A DNA stretch of 64,000 nt from a virus. The position numbers and the translations under genes were made by a program. Numbering within the stretch: position 1 is the stretch's first letter; every line of letters starts with the position of its first letter. Where the stretch lies: positions 105,198 to 169,197 of IMG/VR virus record IMGVR_UViG_3300027974_000020, one strand, 5' to 3'. Below, piece after piece: positions 39,051 through 47,885 of the stretch. The notes under the pieces are model-generated. The model was given only the letters and a program-made list of their open reading frames with translations. It made no database searches and was not told the origin of the DNA.

Positions 39051-39072
39051 TATATTGAAAGGTTGCAGCATA

Positions 39073-40137
39073 GTGAATTCTAAAGCTGATTATACATTCG
39101 TCCAGGAAAATGATTCTATTGTTTTTCGTTCTAAAGTAAAGTCGTTTGATCTTGATCATGTTACCGATAAAGATTTAGCGTCTTTTTATTTTAGCTTCTC
39201 TAAATATGCCACTATGGATACAGGTTTACTTCCCCTTGATGGAACAGGTCTTCTTGGTATACGTAAAGCCGGCGATCATACTCAGGTGATATACCAGCAT
39301 AAGCCTGGTACATATTACGTTAATTGGGGCCAGTACGAAAGAGATGTTAATGCTAAAAAATATTATCTTGCTCAACCTTATAGAATTATAATTGTAGATT
39401 TTATCAATGACAATTTACTAGGTGCAAGAACTTTTTATTCCCCAATCCCAGCTACACATCCGGATATCCCTTTGTACCATGTTAATCTTCCTAACATAAA
39501 TTGCAGAGGATATCGAGGCAATGCTGTTGGTTGGATTTGCTTGTATCACAATGAAGATTGGTCTAATCTTCCATTTAACGAAAGACTTGTAAAAGCTATT
39601 GATCGCTGTTCTGGCACAGAAGCTTACAATGATGGAAACATGAGTGAGACTGATGGTCCAGGTTTTTATCGTGATCACCATAGAGATAATTCTGATTACC
39701 AGTATTTGTGGAATCCACAAGAATGGGAGAGAAAAACTTCTCAAGAAGGTTTTCTTTGGACCTTAGATGAAGATGCTTGGATTCCAGTTCATGTTGATTC
39801 AATTGATTCACAATCTCAACACAATCCAAAAGGAGAAGTTCTTACTCTTAAGATGGCTATTTTTGGAAATTATAAAGCCTATTATGACGATCAATATATT
39901 CCCAAACCAATTAATGCAATTCAACGTAATGAATTTAACAATGGAATTAAATTAATAACCAGTTGGTTTACACGAGCTTTTGTTACTGCAAAAACTAAGT
40001 ATAGTGGTTTAGATTTATTTTCTGAAAGTTCTAAAGTTAGACAAGAAAATATTAAAAATGTTTATGATCTTCAAACTGAACACGAAGAAGATGAACCAGA
40101 TGAAGATCACAACGAAGATGACGAAGGACCATTTTAG
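39073..40137 (+). CDS. E2-like ubiquitin-conjugating-type protein (PRTRC-B/Bil-like)
   Basis: 354 residues from GTG 39073 (GAAAGG upstream). The core shows strands then PLYHVNLPNIN and GNAVGWIC156LYHNEDW, like the P-x-x-x-P, G-x-V/I-C arrangement before the catalytic Cys of E2 folds and PRTRC system protein B. AYNDGNMSETDGPGFY follows. It ends in a long acid run finishing DDEGPF, an SSB-like tip. First gene of the JAB, E1, Ubl and AAA+ cluster, so a role in passing the activated Ubl to targets is inferred. Catalysis at Cys156 is a prediction. Confidence 0.55.
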   Translation: MNSKADYTFVQENDSIVFRSKVKSFDLDHVTDKDLASFYFSFSKYATMDTGLLPLDGTGLLGIRKAGDHTQVIYQHKPGTYYVNWGQYERDVNAKKYYLAQPYRIIIVDFINDNLLGARTFYSPIPATHPDIPLYHVNLPNINCRGYRGNAVGWICLYHNEDWSNLPFNERLVKAIDRCSGTEAYNDGNMSETDGPGFYRDHHRDNSDYQYLWNPQEWERKTSQEGFLWTLDEDAWIPVHVDSIDSQSQHNPKGEVLTLKMAIFGNYKAYYDDQYIPKPINAIQRNEFNNGIKLITSWFTRAFVTAKTKYSGLDLFSESSKVRQENIKNVYDLQTEHEEDEPDEDHNEDDEGPF

Positions 40138-40201
40138 TTCTTTAAAATCTAAATATAGAATTTCTTAATAATTTATTTAATTTTAATATGAAAGGAATGT
40201 T

Positions 40202-41956
40202 ATGTCTCAAGTAACTATGGACCAATTAAAACATTTTTGGATGCCCTCAGGGGTCCCATGTTTTATCGCAGATCGTTCAGACATCTGCGACTTAGTAGAG
40301 GGTATGGGTTTCCAAATTTATTACCTTTTGGCTAATGATATTAAAGAAACTAAAGTAACACCTAATACTGCTCACCAAGGAAAATCTTATGGATATGGTG
40401 CAACTACATATACTTATAATTCTCCAGCCGCTCCTCCACCTCCAATCATTACAAAAAATACAAAATTATTTAAAGTAGTTAATAATTTTGTTGGAAGATC
40501 AATAGCTATTTCCGCCGACCCTATGCCAGATGAGTTTTTGTCAATTAACGAATCTTGCGAATACTGCATGCCCCCAATTCCTAATGTAATCATTGATAAA
40601 CTTGATCAATTCTTTAGACTTGTTCATAGTCAACATGGTACAGAATCAATTGTTATTCTTACTTACAATATGAATGCAACTGGCTCAGAAGGTTGGGGCG
40701 TTCTTGTTCCAGATCAAACAAACACTCCAGCACATTGCAAATACGATGCTGACAGCATTGCTGAATTAAAACCTGAAGATGTTATGATTGTCGGATCTGT
40801 TCATAGCCATCCAGAAATGAGTGCTTATGCTTCTGGCACAGATCATGCAGACCAAGCAGATTTTGATGGTTTACATATTACTTATGGTTGGCAGAAGTCT
40901 CAAAACAATGGTGCAACTCAGTACCATCTTGAACTTCAAATGTCTGGTCAAAATTATATTCTTAAACCAGAAGATGTTTTTGAAGATATTTCACTTTTAA
41001 AAGATCCTGATCCAGACGTTGTAGAATGGTCCAATAAAGTAAAAAAAGTTCACCCCCCGTATTCAGCGGGGGTCCCGTCACAAATAACTCAGCAACAATT
41101 TCAGGCTACCCCTCAACGAGCTATACAACAAACGGCTGGGGACTTTAAATCTTTTCACAGTAGTACCCCTCAAATGCAAGAGGCACTATTGAATTTAAAG
41201 CTTCCCTCAGATGCTATTGTTGCTATTGAAATTCAACTTGAATCAGACAATAAAAGCTCTTGCCCATGTTGTGAATATGAAATTGATATTCATGATGTAA
41301 ACAGTGGAGCTTGTACTGTTTGTGATATTCCTTTAGTTTCTACTACTGATTCTATAAATCAAATGTGTTTAAAAATTCATGATTATATTTCCAAAAGAAA
41401 GATTAGTCATACTTCAGCAGTATATCTTTGGGGTTACGATGATAAAGACACCAGAGATTTTATTATAAACATTACTGAAGAATATGAATTTCATGCTTCT
41501 AAATATTCTACTAGTTATTTAGATTTAGGTAATTCCGTTGTACCGGTTACTTCTTCTCACTGGGATTATTGGAGAGATGACGTTGATGATGATGACTTTT
41601 TATTCAACAGTCTTCAGCATGCAACTGCCTGTTGCAACACTCCGATGACTAATGCTCACAGCCAATGCGAATGTCCTGTTATGCTGTTTAAAGAAGATTT
41701 AGTTGATTTTGATATTTATGTAAATAAAATAGAATCTGACATATATAGTTATGACGGAAATTGTTTTAATTGTTCATATTATCACACTACTGAATGCCCT
41801 GCTTTCTACAGTTTAGTTTCTGCATTTGTAACTGATAAAAGTAAATTTCTTTTAGATGAAAACACTCCTAAGATAACTGATTGTTCAAAATTTAAATTTT
41901 TTACTTACGAAGATGAAAGTTTACAAAATCAAACTATTGATATAACAAAAGAATAG
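40202..41956 (+). CDS. JAMM/JAB deubiquitinase-like isopeptidase with Cys-rich extension
   Basis: 584 residues. The JAMM motif is intact: H201-S-H-P-E-M-S-A-Y-A-S211-G-T-D214 (HxHP...SxxD), binding catalytic zinc. An upstream strand (VILTYNMNATGSEGWG) should hold the Glu. The C-terminal 230 residues carry zinc-ribbon motifs (CPCCEYE, CTVCD, then CCNTP, CEC and CFNCSYYHTTEC). These enzymes trim Ubl precursors or remove Ubl from targets. The next gene (E1) begins 11 bp later. The extension is not typical of known JAB proteins. Confidence 0.85.
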   Translation: MSQVTMDQLKHFWMPSGVPCFIADRSDICDLVEGMGFQIYYLLANDIKETKVTPNTAHQGKSYGYGATTYTYNSPAAPPPPIITKNTKLFKVVNNFVGRSIAISADPMPDEFLSINESCEYCMPPIPNVIIDKLDQFFRLVHSQHGTESIVILTYNMNATGSEGWGVLVPDQTNTPAHCKYDADSIAELKPEDVMIVGSVHSHPEMSAYASGTDHADQADFDGLHITYGWQKSQNNGATQYHLELQMSGQNYILKPEDVFEDISLLKDPDPDVVEWSNKVKKVHPPYSAGVPSQITQQQFQATPQRAIQQTAGDFKSFHSSTPQMQEALLNLKLPSDAIVAIEIQLESDNKSSCPCCEYEIDIHDVNSGACTVCDIPLVSTTDSINQMCLKIHDYISKRKISHTSAVYLWGYDDKDTRDFIINITEEYEFHASKYSTSYLDLGNSVVPVTSSHWDYWRDDVDDDDFLFNSLQHATACCNTPMTNAHSQCECPVMLFKEDLVDFDIYVNKIESDIYSYDGNCFNCSYYHTTECPAFYSLVSAFVTDKSKFLLDENTPKITDCSKFKFFTYEDESLQNQTIDITKE

Positions 41957-41967
41957 GAGTAAATTAC

Positions 41968-42729
41968 ATGACTGATAATAAACGTTTTGTTGTCATTGGT
42001 GCTGGCGGAATAGGCACTTGGCTTATCGCTGGTCTTGTTAGGCTCTTGGAATGGAAACTTCCTGGTTCAGGTTTAATTATAGTTGATGGTGATAACTATG
42101 AAGAGAAAAATAAAGAGCGTCAAGATTTTGGAAAATTAGGTAATAAAGCAGTTGTTAAAGCAGCTGAACTTACTTCTCAATTTCCTTCTACCACTATTAT
42201 TCCAGTTCCTAAATGGGTTGTTTCTGACGAAGATACGGGTGTATCTGCAGATGACGATGCACCAAGGATTAAAGCATCTCAGCTTATCCGCGAAGACGAT
42301 GTAGTGTTTGCGGTAGTAGACAATTTTGCAGCACGGAAGATTCTATTTGATGCAGCCGCTAAATTAGACAATATTGATGTTTTTACTGGCGGCAATGATG
42401 ATTTATTGTTTGGTTCTGTTTATCATTATCAAAAAAGAAACGGTATACAAGTAACAGAACATCCCGTTACGTTTCACCCTGAATACGAGAATCCACCAGA
42501 TAAAAATCCTGGTGAACTTTCTTGTCAAGAAAGATCTAAACTTGAAGGTGGCACTCAGCTATTGGCTACAAACATGGCTGTTGCGTCCTTTATTTTAGGA
42601 AGAGTCCATAAGACAATAGTGCTAGATCAAAGTCCTGACGAGACCGAAATCTATTTTGACTTAGGACTTGGTAAAGCTGAACCATACAACAGAACAGTTT
42701 CTCAGGTTACACAACCTGTGATGATATAA
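41968..42729 (+). CDS. ThiF/E1-like ubiquitin-activating adenylyltransferase
   Basis: 253 residues. The Rossmann ATP site VVIGAGGIG spans residues 8-16. IIVDGDNYEEKNKERQDFG matches the D-x-D ... N-x-x-R-Q block. ELSC186QER in a late loop is a candidate catalytic Cys. Fits single-domain ThiF proteins of PRTRC/Bil-type operons, which adenylate the Ubl C-terminal Gly and form a thioester. The Ubl gene follows at once. Confidence 0.88.
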   Translation: MTDNKRFVVIGAGGIGTWLIAGLVRLLEWKLPGSGLIIVDGDNYEEKNKERQDFGKLGNKAVVKAAELTSQFPSTTIIPVPKWVVSDEDTGVSADDDAPRIKASQLIREDDVVFAVVDNFAARKILFDAAAKLDNIDVFTGGNDDLLFGSVYHYQKRNGIQVTEHPVTFHPEYENPPDKNPGELSCQERSKLEGGTQLLATNMAVASFILGRVHKTIVLDQSPDETEIYFDLGLGKAEPYNRTVSQVTQPVMI

Positions 42730-42745
42730 AAAAAGGAGATATAAC

Positions 42746-42997
42746 ATGGATCAATCATCCAATCAACAGCAGCCATCTGCTGGAAATGGAATGGCAAACG
42801 TTAGATTTGGCGTTTACAATCAACCAGGCAATATCGCTGGTAAGTCTGTAAAAGACGCTAGAGACCAGTTTTCACGCCTTTGGGGAATTCCTCAAGATGC
42901 AGTTGCCTACAAAGGCAAAGATAAACTCGACGAAAACTATGTCATTCAAGCAGGCGACAACGTGGAATTCCACCGTCGTGCCGGCGAGAAGGGTTAA
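42746..42997 (+). CDS. Ubiquitin-like beta-grasp protein with C-terminal Gly
   Basis: 83 residues. After a Gln/Ser-rich start comes VRFGVYNQPGNIAGKSVKD, a helix and FSRLWGIPQDAVAYKGKDKLDENYVIQAGDNVEF: the strand-strand-helix-strand order of a beta-grasp, like PRTRC protein C. It ends RAGEKG, so the mature C-terminus is Gly without further processing and ready for E1 adenylation. Its neighbours (E2, JAB, E1, AAA+) make conjugation likely. Confidence 0.85.
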   Translation: MDQSSNQQQPSAGNGMANVRFGVYNQPGNIAGKSVKDARDQFSRLWGIPQDAVAYKGKDKLDENYVIQAGDNVEFHRRAGEKG

Positions 42998-43010
42998 TTA
43001 GTTTTTAAGA

Positions 43011-43061
43011 TCGTGGGGGAATCCGTGCGCCTTTCTCATGGGTTCCCCCACACATTTTTTT
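43011..43061 (+). terminator. Intrinsic terminator after the Ubl gene
   Basis: GTGGGGGAA pairs with TTCCCCCAC around about 20 nt and is followed by ACATTTTTTT. It separates the conjugation genes from the AAA+ gene, or makes the latter a read-through gene. Confidence 0.85.
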
Positions 43062-43094
43062 ACAAGGCACTGATCTATTCATAGAAAGAATATT

Positions 43095-44696
43095 ATGCTC
43101 TTTAATCAAATAAAATTAGGCTATCCATCTTTATGGATTAAATCAACAGAGTTTGATAGATTAATTAATTCAATTGTTCAATATAATTTTAGAGAGTATT
43201 TTACAATTGATACTGAAAAAGGATTTTCTCAGTACATTGATGGATCTTGGAAACCAGTTCTTGTAGACATTCCAGATCCAGAACAGGGTGGGACTATATT
43301 AACTACCCCATTTGATTTGTCTTTGTGTTACGAATATATTAATAAATATATTGAATCTTCTAATAAACAAGTTAGTCTTATTATTAAAGTTTTTGGCAAG
43401 CCTGAATCAATAATGAATTATGTTCCTTTAATATCATCTCTCCAATCCAAGCACCGTAATATGTTTTGGAGTGATGAAATTGCAAGCTATCCTCAAATTA
43501 TATTTTTATCTTCTTTTGATGTTCCAGAAGATTATTCTTATTTATTTAAATCTTCTAATTTTGCATTTCCAAACGCGCAAGAATTATACCAAATCATTGA
43601 TCATATTAATGTTTCTTCTGAAGGCAAGTTTGTTGCTCAAGATTCTATTAAAGAAGTAGTTAGATCTGGTTTAGGTCTTAATGAATCTGAATTTATAGAT
43701 TATTGCTTACAGTCTGTAGTCGAAAATGGAACTGTTGATCCTAAATATATTTATGATAATAAAATGCGTTCCATTAAACAGCATGGAATTCTTGAAATTA
43801 TTAAGCCAACAATGTCTTTTGATAACATTGGTGGTTTAGATAATATTAAAGACATAATCAGAAGAACTGCTTTTCTACGCGCAAATAAAGATCAAGCTGA
43901 TAAGTTCGGGGTAGTTCCAATCCGCAGAGTATTGATGGTGGGTATACCTGGTACTGGTAAATCTGCTATTTGTCAAGCTACTGCTAACGAGCTTCAACTT
44001 GACCTTGCTAGAACTGGTATAAGCCAAGTAATGAATTCTTTTGTTGGTCAATCAGAAGCTAATATGCGTGCAGTATTTAATCAGATTAAAGCAATGAATC
44101 CTCTTTGTGTTTGGATTGACGAGTTTGGTCGCGACCTTTCTGGTGGTGCTTCTTCTGCTTCTGTTGACGCTGGCACTACAGACAGAGTTCATGGTGAGTT
44201 TTTGACTGGTCTTCAAGAGTTGCCAGAAGAAACATTTTTGATGTGTGCTGCCAATCAATTGGATAATCTTCGTCCAGAAATGTTACGCGCAGATAGATTT
44301 GATAAGATTATATTTGTTGGTATGCCTTCGCTTAATGAGAGATTAGATATTCTCAAAATTTATCTTAAAGAGATCAACACTGATCACCAATTTGATTATT
44401 ATGCTCTTGCAGAATCAACTGAATATTTTACCGGTGCAGAAATTTCTTCTTTAATTCGAGAAGTAAAATTCTTTGTTGTTTCTCAAGATTTTAGACCTAT
44501 TAATACTCAAGATATTATATCTTATGTTCCAAAAATTAGAAATACAATTTGGAACAAACACAGAGACATGGTTCAGTCTATGTATCAGTTCGCTCTCGAA
44601 CAATGGGACTGGGCCTCGACAGAACAATATAATGATGCTAATATGATTATATCTGGCAGATCTTCGGTATCCCCTGAAGTATCTTGGAAAATATAG
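43095..44696 (+). CDS. AAA+ ATPase, unfoldase-type (FtsH/CDC48/Mpa-like module)
   Basis: 533 residues. An N-terminal 230-residue domain of its own kind precedes one AAA+ module: Walker A GIPGTGKS (G283-S290), Walker B VWIDEF (Asp342, Glu343), a sensor-1 Asn in CAANQLDNL, and RADRFDKIIFVGMP. The domain order and FDNIGGLDNIKDIIRR entry are typical of proteasomal and CDC48-type ATPases. Placed beside Ubl genes and upstream of the proteasome-like gene, it could unfold Ubl-tagged proteins. Confidence 0.85.
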   Translation: MLFNQIKLGYPSLWIKSTEFDRLINSIVQYNFREYFTIDTEKGFSQYIDGSWKPVLVDIPDPEQGGTILTTPFDLSLCYEYINKYIESSNKQVSLIIKVFGKPESIMNYVPLISSLQSKHRNMFWSDEIASYPQIIFLSSFDVPEDYSYLFKSSNFAFPNAQELYQIIDHINVSSEGKFVAQDSIKEVVRSGLGLNESEFIDYCLQSVVENGTVDPKYIYDNKMRSIKQHGILEIIKPTMSFDNIGGLDNIKDIIRRTAFLRANKDQADKFGVVPIRRVLMVGIPGTGKSAICQATANELQLDLARTGISQVMNSFVGQSEANMRAVFNQIKAMNPLCVWIDEFGRDLSGGASSASVDAGTTDRVHGEFLTGLQELPEETFLMCAANQLDNLRPEMLRADRFDKIIFVGMPSLNERLDILKIYLKEINTDHQFDYYALAESTEYFTGAEISSLIREVKFFVVSQDFRPINTQDIISYVPKIRNTIWNKHRDMVQSMYQFALEQWDWASTEQYNDANMIISGRSSVSPEVSWKI

Positions 44697-44704
44697 GAGT
44701 TAAA

Positions 44705-45325
44705 ATGGATTTTGAAAACATCGATGAGTTTATAGAAACGGTTGAACAACCAACTGTAACAGATACTCTACAAAAAGAATACGATAAAGACCTTTATAAA
44801 AAATGGTTTCGTTCTAAAACTCAGAGTGGATTTTTGTCCATTAAGCCTTGGTATCAGGGTTTAAAATTTAAAGTTGATATTGGCAAAACTTCTATCGATG
44901 GCAAATTATTGTCTAGCACAATGGTTTATTTAGACGCTATAGATTTTTCTGCTTATCTTAATTCTGTTGCTAATGGCACTGGTAAATTAAATTATATTCA
45001 GAATGATAAAAGTGGTGTACCAACAACTGAAGGATTTGTATCTTACGGTGGCGGCATTATAGAATCAAAGCCTATATCAAGAATATTTAAATCTCATTAC
45101 TGGCAGAATTCAGACCAGTCTTATGATGATTCTGCTTTTGTATGGAAGTGCGGTCATTTTGCTGCTCGAAAAACTGAATCAGGAGCTTTTATACCAGACA
45201 TGAAAACATCTCTGTCTGTAGATAGTATCAAAGTTACAAGAGCTGAACTATGCAGCATTGCAAATATTATTAACCTATCTTTAATATCTCATGTTACCAA
45301 TAAGTCTGATTGGTACGCAGTATGA
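44705..45325 (+). CDS. Unknown 206-aa protein
   Basis: Start ATG 44705 with AGGAG. Beta-rich (SFLSIKPW-type strands: GFLSIKPWYQGLKFKVDIG). One WKCGHF. Directly after the AAA+ gene and coupled (ATGA) to the coiled-coil gene. No family recognised; an adaptor role is only a guess. Confidence 0.55.
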   Translation: MDFENIDEFIETVEQPTVTDTLQKEYDKDLYKKWFRSKTQSGFLSIKPWYQGLKFKVDIGKTSIDGKLLSSTMVYLDAIDFSAYLNSVANGTGKLNYIQNDKSGVPTTEGFVSYGGGIIESKPISRIFKSHYWQNSDQSYDDSAFVWKCGHFAARKTESGAFIPDMKTSLSVDSIKVTRAELCSIANIINLSLISHVTNKSDWYAV

Positions 45326-45690
45326 TTTACGATAACGATAATGATACTCTCCAGGCTACTTTAAACACTATGCTTGATACTTTAAATAAAACTGTTCAAA
45401 ATTCTTTTTCTGATTTAGACAATCGTATTGAATCTTTAGAAAAACAAATGGCTACTTTAGTATTGGCTTACGGCGAGCAAGCTGTTTTTATGGAAGCTTT
45501 AATTTCTCAAATTTCTTTTGCTTCTGAACAGGCTCAAAAGTCTTTTCATGAGACTCTTAAAGAAGCTAGAAAGTCTATGTTAGAGGTGATGAAAGATGGA
45601 GCAGAAAATCTTGTGGCCCCAAGCGATCCAGTCCTTGGACAAGCCATTGTCAATATGGCTTCTGAAAAGTTATCTGACATTAATAAATGA
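45322..45690 (+). CDS. Coiled-coil protein, possible adaptor
   Basis: 122 residues; a long amphipathic coil (LNTMLDTLNKTVQNSF, DNRIESLEKQMATLVLAYGE). Overlaps the previous stop by ATGA. Coiled coils serve as substrate-docking parts in proteasomal ATPases, but here this is inference. Confidence 0.55.
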   Translation: MIYDNDNDTLQATLNTMLDTLNKTVQNSFSDLDNRIESLEKQMATLVLAYGEQAVFMEALISQISFASEQAQKSFHETLKEARKSMLEVMKDGAENLVAPSDPVLGQAIVNMASEKLSDINK

Positions 45691-45880
45691 TAACGAATGT
45701 GCTCTGTTTGTTGACAAGCAAAATTACGAGTTACTGAATAGTTTCGAGTATTTATCTAAAATATATGGGTGTGCTAAACAAGTTTACCCTTCTTTTAAAT
45801 CAATGCATTTTATTAATTCAAACTTTTTAGAACATCTTAGATCAAATAAAATAGAACTATATTCAATAGAGGTCCTTTAA
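45596..45880 (+). CDS. 94-aa protein, start uncertain
   Basis: The frame overlaps the coiled-coil gene by 95 nt from ATG 45596 (GAGGTG upstream). The convincing part starts near LINDNECALFVDKQNY. Either the overlap is real, or a rare start (ATT/ATA near 45684) is used. TAATG overlap with the next gene. Function unknown. Confidence 0.45.
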   Translation: MEQKILWPQAIQSLDKPLSIWLLKSYLTLINDNECALFVDKQNYELLNSFEYLSKIYGCAKQVYPSFKSMHFINSNFLEHLRSNKIELYSIEVL

Positions 45881-46602
45881 TGTCAATTATATCTTCTCCA
45901 ATATCTAAAGCTGATTTTAATGAATTGTACACTCAACGGATACAAAATTATAATCAGTTATTAAAGCTTAATCCTGTTACATATTTTGCTGCTTCTGTAG
46001 GGTCTCGTTCCTATCTTAGGATGCTTGTTTCTGGACAAGCACAGGATCATGTTCCGGAAACTCTTAGACAATCAGAAATTGAAGTTATTTTAAATCATAT
46101 AGATAAAGGTAGAACTGTTACTCCATTAGCTATTGAAAAGATTATAAATGAATATCCCCATGTACAGGTTGATCATTCTGGCCAATATGTATTTCCTGGA
46201 GATATAGAAGAATTTTCTTCGACATTTTTTCCCGGTATGCTTCCATCTATAAATAAAGTTATTATTGAACATTTGTTATTTAATAAAGTTATAAACGTTT
46301 TTGGTTCTTCAGCAAAACGATTTTTATTACTTAAAAATTACGATATTTCTGATATATCAATTACCGTAATTCAAAATAAAATAAATTCATGTTCTTATGA
46401 TAAACAAAGCTATGATAATTATTCTAATGTTTTAGAAAAGTATATCGCTACCATTGATGAATCATTAAAGAATTATCAGGTCGATCAACAGTATTTACTT
46501 GATATAGTTGATCGTTTATCTAAACGTGTTTTTGAACTGGAAACTGCTTTGGAAACTCAACAAAAAGAAGGTGTCAGTGGATATCTTCTCAGTTGGCATT
46601 AA
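45880..46602 (+). CDS. Unknown 240-aa protein
   Basis: Helical with VIIEHLLFNKVINVFGSSAKRFLLL and a C-terminal coiled coil (YLLDIVDRLSKRVFELETALE). Part of the 45-50 kb operon between the AAA+ and the extra E2-like genes. No motif recognised. Confidence 0.6.
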   Translation: MSIISSPISKADFNELYTQRIQNYNQLLKLNPVTYFAASVGSRSYLRMLVSGQAQDHVPETLRQSEIEVILNHIDKGRTVTPLAIEKIINEYPHVQVDHSGQYVFPGDIEEFSSTFFPGMLPSINKVIIEHLLFNKVINVFGSSAKRFLLLKNYDISDISITVIQNKINSCSYDKQSYDNYSNVLEKYIATIDESLKNYQVDQQYLLDIVDRLSKRVFELETALETQQKEGVSGYLLSWH

Positions 46603-46625
46603 ATTGAAAGGTATTTATAAAAACT

Positions 46626-47873
46626 ATGGATTCATTTACTAATAAAGAATATTATCAAAAAATACTTCAGTATTTTTATTCTAAAAAAACTGCTCAATAT
46701 CAATTAATCCCATCGGAAAAAATAAACACAAAGGTATGTCAATTAAGTGTTTCTTTGCCCGATATTCCACCGTTTACATATGGTGTCATGCTTAACGGCA
46801 GAGAGAATTTATCAGATAACCACATTGTTATTTGGGATGTTTTTAATACTGGTGAGTTTTATGTCAGCGATGGAGTTTACAATGCTGTAACTTACTTTAA
46901 GGGATTATTTCCTGTATTTTATATTCATAATCTTAGTGATCAAAATACTGGTGTTTTTAATCCAAGTTTAGGAAATTCTTCTGCTGATTCACCAATTGCT
47001 CAAAATATAGGAGAAAAAACTTTTATATATTATAGATATAAAGATAATAATTATGATGGTTGGGCTTTTACCTGGACTTCATTGTTCAGTAATGAACCAA
47101 TAGATCCTACAGATTTTTCAGATAGTGATGAAAACAATTCTCAACTTGAAATTCCATTTGAAGTTGATAGCAATATAGACGTTAACAATGTCAGCAACGA
47201 TATCTTAGCTAATCTTTTCTCTGCGCTTTCAACTAACCAAAGTGCTTCTATGACAAATGAAAAGATTACTAAATTAATTAAAACTATCAAAATTGGCAAA
47301 CAAGCTAAAAATCTTTTGTCTCAAATAGATGAACTTTCTTCTGATTCTAAGAGTTCATCTTCTTGTATTTGTTCTAATTTTACTTGTGTATCAAAATCTT
47401 CTTCTATAAATATAGTTTCAAAAGATCATGCTTTTGCTAATGCACCAGAGGGGTTTAGTTATTGTTCACACAAAAATGCAGAAAAGTCCTTTAACGGAAC
47501 TGTTGCAGTTTGTGCTTGGCCCACTGGTAGCCAGCCTAGATGTTCTTTGTATAGTCCAAAAACTGAATTAGTTGAAAGAAGAAATTCTTTAGATACTTTT
47601 GGGAATATTTTATATGATTTTGAAGTTTCATTAAATACATTATCTAATTTTGATAATGTTATTTTTATTAAAAATATGATTAACAATGAAGTTGTTAATA
47701 CAATTACTTACCCAGCCAATGCTAAAAAAGAAGATGTAATAGCTGAATCTATTCGTGTTCTTGAAGAGTTAATTTTAGCTTGGACAGATCTTCCTCAAGA
47801 AAATAAAAATATTATTTTTCCACAAGTTGAGTCTAGACCAAAGAAAGAAAGTTATATACTTTCATTGGCATAA
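46626..47873 (+). CDS. Unknown 415-aa protein, possible E2-like relative
   Basis: Begins with strands ending VVFYIHNL-like FPVFYIHNLSD. The middle is acidic and Ser-rich. The C-terminal part has several Cys (CICSNFTC, YCSHKN, CAWPTG). It precedes two E2-like paralogues in the same operon, but the P-x-N ... GxxC pattern is not clear, so no enzyme call is made. Confidence 0.5.
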   Translation: MDSFTNKEYYQKILQYFYSKKTAQYQLIPSEKINTKVCQLSVSLPDIPPFTYGVMLNGRENLSDNHIVIWDVFNTGEFYVSDGVYNAVTYFKGLFPVFYIHNLSDQNTGVFNPSLGNSSADSPIAQNIGEKTFIYYRYKDNNYDGWAFTWTSLFSNEPIDPTDFSDSDENNSQLEIPFEVDSNIDVNNVSNDILANLFSALSTNQSASMTNEKITKLIKTIKIGKQAKNLLSQIDELSSDSKSSSSCICSNFTCVSKSSSINIVSKDHAFANAPEGFSYCSHKNAEKSFNGTVAVCAWPTGSQPRCSLYSPKTELVERRNSLDTFGNILYDFEVSLNTLSNFDNVIFIKNMINNEVVNTITYPANAKKEDVIAESIRVLEELILAWTDLPQENKNIIFPQVESRPKKESYILSLA

Positions 47874-47885
47874 GAAAGGTTTAAT

